Source: Claveliimonas ammoniilytica | GTDB taxonomy: Bacteria > Bacillota > Clostridia > Lachnospirales > Lachnospiraceae | DNA: 64,000 nt | Direction of reading: 5' to 3' | NCBI RefSeq assembly: GCF_025567415.1 | Contig: NZ_JAOQJV010000012.1 | Span: 1-64,000, forward strand | Shown here: piece after piece, positions 8,933 through 16,228 of the stretch | Numbering within the stretch: position 1 is the stretch's first letter | Layout: each line of letters starts with the position of its first letter | The notes under the pieces: model-generated | Databases searched by the model: none | The model's input: the letters and a program-made list of their open reading frames with translations, nothing else | Told to the model about the DNA's origin: nothing | Position numbers and translations under genes: made by a program

Positions 8933-9241
8933 ATGAACATTAAGTATAGGTTATTGTGTAAAAGGTTAATAGAGGAAAGGAAGAGAGTAGGTGTCATTCA
9001 ATATTATAATGTACTGTTCATAATGGAGTTAGTGTCAGATAAAGACATATGGGCTTTAGAACAGTGGATGAATGGTATAAATAACATATATATGAAAGAT
9101 ATACATAATTGGTGTAGAATACATTTTGTTAAATATCACACTGTATTTGTTTACAGGAAAGAGTATCCGGTAAAAGCAAATATTTGGAATGGGTATTCAT
9201 ATATAAGGTGGCGGATGGAGCGGTTGATGAATTTGGGATAA
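8933..9241 (+). CDS. Hypothetical 102-aa protein (doubtful)
   Basis: An open frame of 102 codons rich in Ile, Tyr, Trp and Met, with a GGGAGGGG upstream at rather long spacing. I recognise no family. It lies between the IS110 flank and a convergent minus-strand operon. It could be a real small cargo gene or an AT-rich chance frame. Confidence 0.3.
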   Translation: MNIKYRLLCKRLIEERKRVGVIQYYNVLFIMELVSDKDIWALEQWMNGINNIYMKDIHNWCRIHFVKYHTVFVYRKEYPVKANIWNGYSYIRWRMERLMNLG

Positions 9242-9320
9242 GATAAAATAGTGATTGCATGAAAGAGAGCCTTAAAGCAGGGTGTTCTTTTGAAAGTATG
9301 GATAGAATTAAAGGCTGAAG

Positions 9321-9348
9321 GGCTCTGCGCTATTCGTTTGGCAGAGCC
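9321..9348 (-). terminator. Hairpin across the stop codon of the last operon gene
   Basis: GGCTCTGC (9321-9328) pairs perfectly with GCAGAGCC (9341-9348), so the stem spans the stop codon at 9330. There is no clear T-tract, so a role in message stability or weak termination at the operon's 3' end is only possible. Confidence 0.4.
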
Positions 9349-10244
9349 TGAGTATTCTCTTGATCCGTAGAAAATAAATCTAACTGACCTTCTGGAGTGG
9401 AACTTTGACCGGATTCATCTTCAGTTGATGGTTCTCTTTTTTTGGGTGTTTTATGAGTGTATAATTTCTCAAAAGGAAGTGAATACTTGGATTTTTTATT
9501 GTATTCTAGTAAAAGAGCTTCTGCGAATCCTAATGAACCGGCACGACGTTCTCTGGCAGTACGACTGATTTCTCTGACAGAGACACGCCCAACTTTTTCT
9601 TTGAAGGTGTCATCTTTCATTGTTTCTCCATAAGCATTATCCAGACGGGCAATAGCATTAAGCATATTGGAACTAAAGGACATAGGCGCACCTTCCCATG
9701 TGGCAACACAAAGGCGTAAAACACGATCAAGAGTGTGAAAACCATATTTTTCATAGATATTAATTAAAGTGGATACAGCACATATACCTCCGGGGCGAGA
9801 GGAAGAAGTAATAGTGAGATCATATGATTCAACAAGGTCACGAATAATAAGTTCTCTATCATTACCAGCTTCAATATTAGCCATGAATATTTCATAAGGT
9901 AATAACGATTTGACATATTTCATCTGATTTGCAAAAATATCTGCTTCTTGGGTGTAAACAAGATCATCATAAACCATACACCAGACAGGAGTTTCTCTTG
10001 ATCCAGAGACGAGAGCAACAATCTCTATAGTGTGTTGTCCGTTGAACACATAATTTATCCCATCACGTCTACTTACTTTTACAGGGTTTATCTGATAAAG
10101 ATCAAAATTAGCTGCAGCACGCTGAACGTGTTTGATGGAAAGATTACGTTGATAATCTTGATTTGAACATAAATTTTTAATAGGTATTTGCTCAAAATGC
10201 ACTTGGGGAACAAACTTTTGTAAATCTTCGGTATTTCCATCCAT
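9330..10244 (-). CDS. ParB/Srx-like domain protein
   Basis: 304 residues. The N-terminal third resembles the ParB/sulfiredoxin-like nucleoid-partition fold: IPIKNLCSNQDYQRNLS, then NPVKVSRRDG and the signature FNGQHTIEIVAL (compare DGQHR in ParB relatives). The middle is helical and the C-terminus is polar and low-complexity. It is the last gene of the minus-strand operon, and its GGAGGAAA ribosome site overlaps the previous stop. It probably binds DNA or nucleotides. A role in partition or replication of a mobile element is inferred. Confidence 0.6.
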   Translation of the reverse strand: MDGNTEDLQKFVPQVHFEQIPIKNLCSNQDYQRNLSIKHVQRAAANFDLYQINPVKVSRRDGINYVFNGQHTIEIVALVSGSRETPVWCMVYDDLVYTQEADIFANQMKYVKSLLPYEIFMANIEAGNDRELIIRDLVESYDLTITSSSRPGGICAVSTLINIYEKYGFHTLDRVLRLCVATWEGAPMSFSSNMLNAIARLDNAYGETMKDDTFKEKVGRVSVREISRTARERRAGSLGFAEALLLEYNKKSKYSLPFEKLYTHKTPKKREPSTEDESGQSSTPEGQLDLFSTDQENTQALPNE

Positions 10245-10246
10245 AA

Positions 10247-11173
10247 TTATATTTCCTCCAATTTTTTTAAAATATTATTTGTGGTTGATATTAGACACAT
10301 AAGCTGATATTTAAGCTTATATTTTGCTGTATCAGATGCAATTTTAAAATCTGAAACTTTTAATACTCTTTCGATAGAACTGTTCCACGAGGGAATCGTC
10401 AATGTAAGACTTGCAATTTCCGCATCTGGATCAAATTGTGGCAGGTTGCGTATTGAAGGAATAGAAACGGAAGATTCTTTCCTTAACATCGGTTTGGCGT
10501 AATTATTCCATAGTAATTCCCTTTTCATATCATGATAACTGAGATGTTCTATCTTTTCGGCAAGAAGGTAGTTATTTAGACTTAAAAGTTGCTCTTTTGG
10601 TAATCCTGAAAGCTCAATAATATTAGCTTGGGAAATCCAGAGTTGACCAGAACGAACTCGTTTGACAAAATCCGGAACTTTTTCATCAATTATATCTAGT
10701 GCACTACTGTAAGCAGAATATTTGTAAACGGTAGCCATTGCTACATTACATTCTTCGGATATTTTTTTTGCTGCGATGCTTGCACCGGAAATATGAGATT
10801 TATTCGTAGATGAAAGTTGTCTTGAAACTATAATTTTTTCAGCATCATATTTTTTCCCAATCAGGTATTTTTTATTGATATTGGTTAAATCCTCTCGTTT
10901 AAGTTGGTCAGTACATATCCATGAAATTACATCTTCTTTACTGGAAAAATGGAGTCTTTTTATTCGGAAAGGAATACTGTGTTTACGAAATAATTCATAT
11001 GCTTCTATACCATTAATGACAATACCATTCCATGTGCAGATGGGGGTGTGATAGGAATGACATAATATCTGTTGTTCAAGTTGTTTATAATCTTTTTCAC
11101 TGAGATATTGATACAAATTGGTGAATTCTAGTTTTGTTTTTAATGTATATATACTATAATTGCGCATACTCAT
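10247..11173 (-). CDS. ParB-N-like / HTH protein of the recombinase operon
   Basis: 308 residues. It starts like a ParB-N fold (an INGIEAYELFRKHSIPF segment takes the place of the usual DGxHR loop), followed by KEDVISWICTDQLKREDLT, as in replication-linked ParB-like proteins. A central helix-turn-helix-like stretch (ISEECNVAMATVYKYSAYS) and a C-terminal helical region follow. It overlaps the upstream gene by 20 bases and is 2 bases from the downstream ParB-like gene, so the set is co-translated. DNA binding is likely; specific function is unknown. Confidence 0.55.
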   Translation of the reverse strand: MSMRNYSIYTLKTKLEFTNLYQYLSEKDYKQLEQQILCHSYHTPICTWNGIVINGIEAYELFRKHSIPFRIKRLHFSSKEDVISWICTDQLKREDLTNINKKYLIGKKYDAEKIIVSRQLSSTNKSHISGASIAAKKISEECNVAMATVYKYSAYSSALDIIDEKVPDFVKRVRSGQLWISQANIIELSGLPKEQLLSLNNYLLAEKIEHLSYHDMKRELLWNNYAKPMLRKESSVSIPSIRNLPQFDPDAEIASLTLTIPSWNSSIERVLKVSDFKIASDTAKYKLKYQLMCLISTTNNILKKLEEI

Positions 11174-11585
11174 CTCCCATTATTTCTGATTTGAATTCTG
11201 TTTGTGGCAGTTTTGTGATGATGTTATCCATGGAAAATAGAGCTATTTTTTTATCTGGGTAAATATTGCCTTCTAAACGAAAAATGTTAAATTTCTCCCA
11301 AGAAAGGTTAAGTTGGGAAAGTGAATATAGTAATTCTCGGCTGTACAATTCATAACTGTTACCATTGATGACAAAATAATCCTTAACTTTATGTGCCAAT
11401 TTATCCTCCGCACAACTAGCCTTTATACCTATCATTTTTTGATCAGGATTAACAAGAAGTTGAATATATTCTGGGTTACCAATTTGACGGAGTGTATTGC
11501 GGTGGATTCGTATACGATTCTTTTTAAAGTCAATACATATTAGTGGATGGGAAGAGTGTTTGTTGTTCATAGGATTTTTCCTCAC
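11154..11585 (-). CDS. Small protein repeating the recombinase C-terminal domain
   Basis: 143 residues with no named family. Its core (IDFKKNRIRIHRNTLRQIGN then PEYIQLLVNPDQKMIGIK) matches the pattern in the two upstream genes: a basic or Asn-rich strand, a start-of-helix I/L-R-x-I/F, then VxLLxxPxxKxxxI. It lacks the later W..YRILG segment. It overlaps both neighbours (start 11585 lies inside the upstream gene, stop 11154 inside the next). It may be a stand-alone accessory subunit of the serine recombinase, by inference. Confidence 0.5.
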   Translation of the reverse strand: MRKNPMNNKHSSHPLICIDFKKNRIRIHRNTLRQIGNPEYIQLLVNPDQKMIGIKASCAEDKLAHKVKDYFVINGNSYELYSRELLYSLSQLNLSWEKFNIFRLEGNIYPDKKIALFSMDNIITKLPQTEFKSEIMGDEYAQL

Positions 11586-12318
11586 TTTCTGCTGTTGATG
11601 GTTCTTTTGCTTTTTCTATGGATTTATCAGTTGCCTTCTTCTTTTCTTGTATGTCAAATACTGCGTAGCCTTCAAATATATTGACTTGCATTGATTTTTG
11701 ATGTTCTTCCACTGGAATACCGAACTGATTCTTCCATTCTTCAGGATAAGAAGGTGTCCTAGCAGTGGTTACAGTTCCATTGTCTTTTAGAGTACGAGGA
11801 AATATTTCAGGTGAAGTTAAATCGAAAATGAACAGTATTTCATTGCCAGAACGAATTAGTTTGCCGAGAATCTTGTACCGATAATTAGGATTCCAGTCCA
11901 TGAGAGATATCACTTTAGCAAAGAAAATTCGACAGGTGATTTGTTTTGGCGAACGCTTTTTTCCAGAGGAACACCAACGAAAAGAGTCTTTTTCTTCTTC
12001 TCGACAGGGACGGACAGCCAGTTTTTTTTCAATGGAATTGACTAATATTTGCACATATTCGACATCGGGTAGATTTTTTATGCAGGCGGTATTTACAGAT
12101 ACCTTGTAGTTATTAAACGTAAACGAAGGTTCGTAAATATGAGCGAAGAATTCGCCACGTACAACTTGATAACCGTCATAGCTGAAAGAATCATCGTCAA
12201 TGACTTCCATTTGATTTGAGGGGCTGGGCGCGACTGTTATTGGCATAGGTGTGTTGATTTTCATCATATCAGAAGGTTCTGTAGTCATATTCCATTGATT
12301 TATAGGTTGCTCGCTCAT
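11530..12318 (-). CDS. Recombinase-associated protein sharing its C-terminal domain
   Basis: 262 residues. The region from about residue 45 to 170 parallels the C-terminal part of the serine recombinase encoded upstream. Shared pieces are YxVxRGxFF, a PxxxxVxxLV segment, LAVRPCxxExK, PKxI, W then YKILGxxxxxGNExLxIF, and later YPxxWxxxFG. The ends are polar and low-complexity. The start overlaps the recombinase stop by 4 bases (ATGA-type coupling). Function unknown; it probably arose by duplication of the recombinase tail. Confidence 0.55.
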   Translation of the reverse strand: MSEQPINQWNMTTEPSDMMKINTPMPITVAPSPSNQMEVIDDDSFSYDGYQVVRGEFFAHIYEPSFTFNNYKVSVNTACIKNLPDVEYVQILVNSIEKKLAVRPCREEEKDSFRWCSSGKKRSPKQITCRIFFAKVISLMDWNPNYRYKILGKLIRSGNEILFIFDLTSPEIFPRTLKDNGTVTTARTPSYPEEWKNQFGIPVEEHQKSMQVNIFEGYAVFDIQEKKKATDKSIEKAKEPSTAESEEKSYEQQTLFPSTNMY

Positions 12319-14180
12319 TGGGTGTCTCCTTTAATTTCTGTAATAATATTCTTTATATTTTGTATAATGGTTTCTTTGGGAGTGGTTTGTAGCTCGGGTT
12401 CTTTATAAGGTTTACTTTCTGAAGCAGTCTGCCAGTTTTTGTCTGCTGTAAATTCTGTTAATTCTGGCGCTTGAGACTGAGTATAGTAATTATTACCGAA
12501 GCTATTCATCCAGTCGGCAGGATAAGCTAACACACTCTTAGAATCAGATATTGTATCAGGCATGTTGTTATTGGGGGCGGATACGTCGTTGGTACTTGTC
12601 GGTATTCGTATTTCTGTATCGTCCATGTTGAAAATAAGGACATTTTCATTGCCTTTTTGGTGGGCAACTCCTAATATTCTATATTTGCATTTTTTGTCCC
12701 ATTTAAATATCTCGTATAATGTTGGCAAAAATGCAGCGCCGGAAATTGGTTTTGGAATAAGTTGACCATCTTTGAGACGTGACCACTGCACTTTATTTTT
12801 TGTTTCAGAGGAACATGGTCGGATAGCAAGTAGTTTTGAGCTTGGGTGTATTAGCAGTTCGACAAATTTTATGTTTGGAAATTTCCGTATAGCATCTTTG
12901 TTAAAAGAGATCTGTTTATATGAAAAAGAAACAGAAATCCGACCAACAGAGGAGAAAAATTGTCCTCTGGCAACTTCATAGTCTCTTAAATCGAAGGAAC
13001 CGGCGGAAGCAGTAATTGTATCAGGTACATTCATATTTGCCGGTTTAAGGACGCTTTGAGATGCTTCAAAGTAGTCTCTAGCTTTAAATCCAGACCATCT
13101 TGGATTAATGCTTATAAATCCACTTAGAGAGCCTTCTTGTATCACATGTAATTCTGGTAAAATCTCTTTATTTCCATATTTCGCATTTGTAATTAATTTT
13201 TGAACAGCTATGAAATCATCTCGGGAGATAATAGCTTCGTGATGTCCGACTTTTCTGTATTGATTACGGTCTTGATTGTTTTTCCTTGATTTATGGTCAA
13301 GATAATTAGGAGTCCATGTTTTTCTCGCCAGAACATCCCCACAATGGCGTTCATTTTGAAGGATTTGTAGTATGGTACTGGATGACCAGACATCATTATT
13401 CTTTTTTGTTTTACAACCGAGTTCTGTCAAAGAATCAGCAATTTGTTGAGTACTGCTTCCATTCAGATACATATAAAAAATAAGCTGCACAATTTTAGCT
13501 TCATGTGGATTGATTACAAGATCTCCATTTTCGTCTTGGTCATATCCGAGCAGAGGAGGTGTAAGGAATATTCCCCGACGAAAACGCATTTCAATGGAAG
13601 AATTCATAATTTCACTTTTGGTATGACTTTCTTCCTGTGCAAGTGTTGACATGAATGACAGAATCATTTCGCTTTTGGGATCAAGAGTATTTAAATGCTC
13701 TGTTTCAAAAAATACACCGACGGGTGGACGGAGTGAAGAAAGCTCTCGTACATATCGGATACAGTCAACAACGTTTCTTGCAAATCGGGATACACTTTTT
13801 GTTATGATTAAATCAATTTTTCCGGCTTCACAATCTTCAATCATTTTTTTGAATGCATCTCTATGTTGAAGCGAAGTGCCTGAAATGCCTTCGTCGGCAT
13901 ATATTTCGACAAGCATCCAATTCGGATTTTTATTTACTACATCCTGATAATGATTTTTCTGTAATTCATATGAGGATGTTTGGCGTGGATCATCCGTAGA
14001 TACCCTTGCATATACAGCTACTCGTAGTTTTTTTTCTGTTTTAAAAATATCCTCTGGTGGAAGTGCCGGAATTACTTCCAGTTCTTCTGGATCAATACCT
14101 TTGTATCTTTGCCGGATTCTGGCTTTCTGTTCATCAATATTACTGCTTCGTTCTTCACTTTCTTTCATCAATAGCGACAT
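12315..14180 (-). CDS. Large serine recombinase with an extra C-terminal domain
   Basis: 621 residues. The resolvase/invertase catalytic domain has YARVSTDD (nucleophile Ser about 61), YADEGISGTS and ITKSVSRFARN, followed by a recombinase domain (HEAKIVQLIFYMYLNGSS, then ILQNERHCGDVLARKTW). Instead of the usual zinc ribbon and coiled coil, residues about 390-520 form a domain also found in the next two gene products. The start may be ATG 14180, TTG 14171 or ATG 14168; AAAGGA spacing favours the later ones. It first leads a tightly overlapping operon. Large serine recombinases integrate and excise elements between att sites. Confidence 0.85.
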   Translation of the reverse strand: MSLLMKESEERSSNIDEQKARIRQRYKGIDPEELEVIPALPPEDIFKTEKKLRVAVYARVSTDDPRQTSSYELQKNHYQDVVNKNPNWMLVEIYADEGISGTSLQHRDAFKKMIEDCEAGKIDLIITKSVSRFARNVVDCIRYVRELSSLRPPVGVFFETEHLNTLDPKSEMILSFMSTLAQEESHTKSEIMNSSIEMRFRRGIFLTPPLLGYDQDENGDLVINPHEAKIVQLIFYMYLNGSSTQQIADSLTELGCKTKKNNDVWSSSTILQILQNERHCGDVLARKTWTPNYLDHKSRKNNQDRNQYRKVGHHEAIISRDDFIAVQKLITNAKYGNKEILPELHVIQEGSLSGFISINPRWSGFKARDYFEASQSVLKPANMNVPDTITASAGSFDLRDYEVARGQFFSSVGRISVSFSYKQISFNKDAIRKFPNIKFVELLIHPSSKLLAIRPCSSETKNKVQWSRLKDGQLIPKPISGAAFLPTLYEIFKWDKKCKYRILGVAHQKGNENVLIFNMDDTEIRIPTSTNDVSAPNNNMPDTISDSKSVLAYPADWMNSFGNNYYTQSQAPELTEFTADKNWQTASESKPYKEPELQTTPKETIIQNIKNIITEIKGDTQ

Positions 14181-14185
14181 CCTTT

Positions 14186-14202
14186 ATAGTTGATATAACT
14201 AT
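14186..14202. promoter_or_regulatory. Palindrome upstream of the serine recombinase
   Basis: ATAGTT-GATAT-AACTAT is a perfect 6-bp-arm palindrome just upstream of the recombinase ribosome site. It is a plausible operator for one of the element's regulators. Confidence 0.4.
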
Positions 14203-14226
14203 CATAGAATTTTTGGATTGAAAAAG

Positions 14227-14266
14227 ACATAAACCATCAGTTAAGTGATTAACAGATGGTTTATGT
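14227..14266 (-). terminator. Terminator after the XRE regulator
   Basis: A 40-base near-perfect hairpin: ACATAAACCATC and GATGGTTTATGT, extended inward by GTTAA/TTAAC with one mismatch and a GTGA loop. On the minus strand it is followed by CTTTTT. It separates the regulator at 14298 from the recombinase operon, so the operon must have its own promoter. Confidence 0.75.
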
Positions 14267-14297
14267 AGAAATAGATATTTGATTGTTATTGAATGAT

Positions 14298-14687
14298 TTA
14301 ATAATCATTCGGGTTATCAGCATCGTAATTGTGTTTTGAGGATAGATGCCAATCATTGATTCGTAAAATATTCTTTATGGCTGAAAGAACCTCGAATATG
14401 TAACGTTTTTCAGTGCTGGTACAATCTGCCATTAATAAATCAATATCAGTTTGATATTCCGTAGGATTGTATAACAAGTTTCCATAGAGTAATTCATCAA
14501 TAGTAATTTCAAGGGCATTGCTAATTTTGATTAAAGATTCTAAACTGGGTTTACGCTTGGCATTTTCTATATAGCTTATATAAACAGTAGAAAGATCAGC
14601 GATTTCAGCCAGCTCCTCGGCAGATAATCCTCGTTGTTTGCGGGTTTCTCTTATACGTTTGCCTATAAGTGCATAATTTATTTCCAT
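14298..14687 (-). CDS. XRE-family transcriptional regulator
   Basis: 129 residues. An N-terminal Cro/C1-type helix-turn-helix (about 8-62) contains KRIRETRKQRGLSAEELAE, STVYISYIENAKRKPS and ISNALEITIDELL. A short helical tail follows. An AGGTGAGG-type ribosome site precedes the ATG. It sits between a terminator and a divergent region with a TTATACAA palindrome, and probably represses itself and the recombinase operon or the divergent genes. Confidence 0.85.
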   Translation of the reverse strand: MEINYALIGKRIRETRKQRGLSAEELAEIADLSTVYISYIENAKRKPSLESLIKISNALEITIDELLYGNLLYNPTEYQTDIDLLMADCTSTEKRYIFEVLSAIKNILRINDWHLSSKHNYDADNPNDY

Positions 14688-14749
14688 GTCCTCACCTCCT
14701 TTCCATCACAACTTGACTTTTTTGTGTTGTAGATAGAAAAAATGGTGAG

Positions 14750-14775
14750 TTATACAATAGTAATTGGTTGTATAA
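14750..14775. promoter_or_regulatory. Operator-like palindrome in the divergent XRE region
   Basis: TTATACAA (14750-14757) and TTGTATAA (14768-14775) form a perfect inverted repeat with a 10-base spacer upstream of the minus-strand XRE gene. It is the natural candidate for autoregulation. Confidence 0.5.
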
Positions 14776-14912
14776 AAAGAAGTATATCATATGTATATAG
14801 CAAAAAGAAGATTGTCGATTGATGGGAGAAAAAGGCGATAAGTTGTAATTGAACAACAGCGAAAAAAAGGTTATTATTTATGTATTAAAAATTATGTCTG
14901 AGAGGAAAATAC

Positions 14913-15128
14913 ATGGCAGATAAAGAGGAAATTAAAACACTGGAGGAATTAGAGGAAAAAGGAAGAATACTGCGGGAGTACAAAGAAAAATTCCGGCAGA
15001 TGTGCCAAGAAAATAAAATGATAAAGGGTTCGACAGTGCTGAAACTATATGATAAAATTGAAGAAATACAAAGAGAATATGAGCATTTAGATAATAAGCT
15101 GACATTAATGGAATACAACTTTATATAG
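14913..15128 (+). CDS. Small coiled-coil protein (71 aa)
   Basis: 71 residues, highly charged, with heptad-like Leu/Ile spacing throughout (EEIKTLEELEEKGRILREYK and KIEEIQREYEHLDNKLTLME). The ATG at 14913 follows a GAGAGGA-type site. It is divergent from the XRE gene. No family is recognised; it could be a small regulator or an accessory protein. Confidence 0.55.
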   Translation: MADKEEIKTLEELEEKGRILREYKEKFRQMCQENKMIKGSTVLKLYDKIEEIQREYEHLDNKLTLMEYNFI

Positions 15129-15208
15129 TTCTATTTTTTTTGTTTTAATACTACTGTTTCCCTTAGTAAATACTTGCAAGATACATCTCTAATATTTTTT
15201 CGGATTTC

Positions 15209-15229
15209 TAGTTACAATTAAGGTAACTA
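15209..15229. promoter_or_regulatory. Operator-like inverted repeat before the second XRE gene
   Basis: TAGTTAC (15209-15215) and GTAACTA (15223-15229) are perfect arms around a 7-base spacer, about 24 bases upstream of the start of the XRE gene at 15253. Autoregulation is inferred. Confidence 0.45.
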
Positions 15230-15252
15230 CTATCGGAAAGAGGTGTATTTAC

Positions 15253-15573
15253 TTGCGTACAGAGGATTATATTGCGGACAATATTATAGCTTTATGTAAA
15301 AAACGTGATATGAGTAAATATCGGCTGTCACAATTGACTGGTATATCTCAATCTTCGATTGGAAAAATTATTGCTAAAGAAAGTTTACCCACTATGCCTA
15401 CTGTAGAAAAGATATGTGATGCACTGGGAGTAACAATGGCACAATTCTTTGCCGGAATGGATGTTCCAGTAAGCTTATCAGAATCACAACAAGAGGTTTT
15501 GAATATTTGGAATAATCTTGATGAAAAAGAACAGAATGTAGTGATACAAATGCTCCGGGGACTTCAAAAATAA
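15253..15573 (+). CDS. XRE-family regulator
   Basis: 106 residues from a TTG start after AAAGAGGTG. The helix-turn-helix spans about residues 8-65 (KKRDMSKYRLSQLTGISQSS, then MPTVEKICDALGVTMAQFFA), followed by a helical tail. It precedes a hypothetical gene and the MmeI-type enzyme, so it might act like a controller protein for that enzyme, but the distance and a terminator between them make this uncertain. Confidence 0.85.
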   Translation: MRTEDYIADNIIALCKKRDMSKYRLSQLTGISQSSIGKIIAKESLPTMPTVEKICDALGVTMAQFFAGMDVPVSLSESQQEVLNIWNNLDEKEQNVVIQMLRGLQK

Positions 15574-15575
15574 AG

Positions 15576-15614
15576 GAAACAGTTGTAACGAAAATGTTGA
15601 CTGTTTCTTTTTTT
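15576..15614 (+). terminator. Terminator after the XRE gene
   Basis: GAAACAGT (15576-15583) and ACTGTTTC (15600-15607) form a perfect 8-bp stem followed by a run of T residues. Confidence 0.75.
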
Positions 15615-15630
15615 ATGGAGTTGGGAGATT

Positions 15631-16104
15631 ATGGTGATTGAAAAGAAATATTATGATATTGCACAGCGTGAATTGGAAGAAATGCAAAGAGAAATTAATG
15701 CAGAAAAAGCGCAAATGTCAGAAGAAGAGATACTAGAGGATAAAAAATGGCATGATGAACAATTGGAAACAATTATAAAAAAGGCAGAAGCTCATATGCG
15801 TTGTTTTAAGAAAGTTCCAGATCCTCAAAAAGTAGTGAAATTCACTTTTTTACAAAAAGATGCATTGGAAATTGCACGAAATATGCAGATGAATATAAAA
15901 ACTGAGCGTAAAGAAGATGATTTATGGGGGACGATAGAAATGTCATTTAAAAATATGTGGTTTTTAGATTCGGCTCCTAGTGAATGGAAAGATATTTGGA
16001 ATAACTTGATGAAAGAAGCTCAGAGAGTGTATATAGAAGCAAAAGATAACATGGTCATGTATCAATATTATTATGATTTGGCGGTAGAAGTTCCTTGTGT
16101 GTAG
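15631..16104 (+). CDS. Hypothetical 157-aa protein
   Basis: 157 residues, charged and mostly helical, with an N-terminal coiled-coil-like part (AQRELEEMQREINAEKAQMS) and a Trp-rich C-terminal half (WFLDSAPSEWKDIWNNLM). The start follows GGAGTTGGGAG. No family is recognised. It lies about 120 bases upstream of the MmeI-type gene and may be cargo of the same module. Confidence 0.6.
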   Translation: MVIEKKYYDIAQRELEEMQREINAEKAQMSEEEILEDKKWHDEQLETIIKKAEAHMRCFKKVPDPQKVVKFTFLQKDALEIARNMQMNIKTERKEDDLWGTIEMSFKNMWFLDSAPSEWKDIWNNLMKEAQRVYIEAKDNMVMYQYYYDLAVEVPCV

Positions 16105-16228
16105 ACAAAATACAAATAATGATATATGAATGCTGTTCTGTAATAATTTTATGATATACTGTGGATATGATATGTAAAAATAGTCGGAGAAAGATTTGTG
16201 AATGTACGATTATTTAGGAGGAAAAAGC

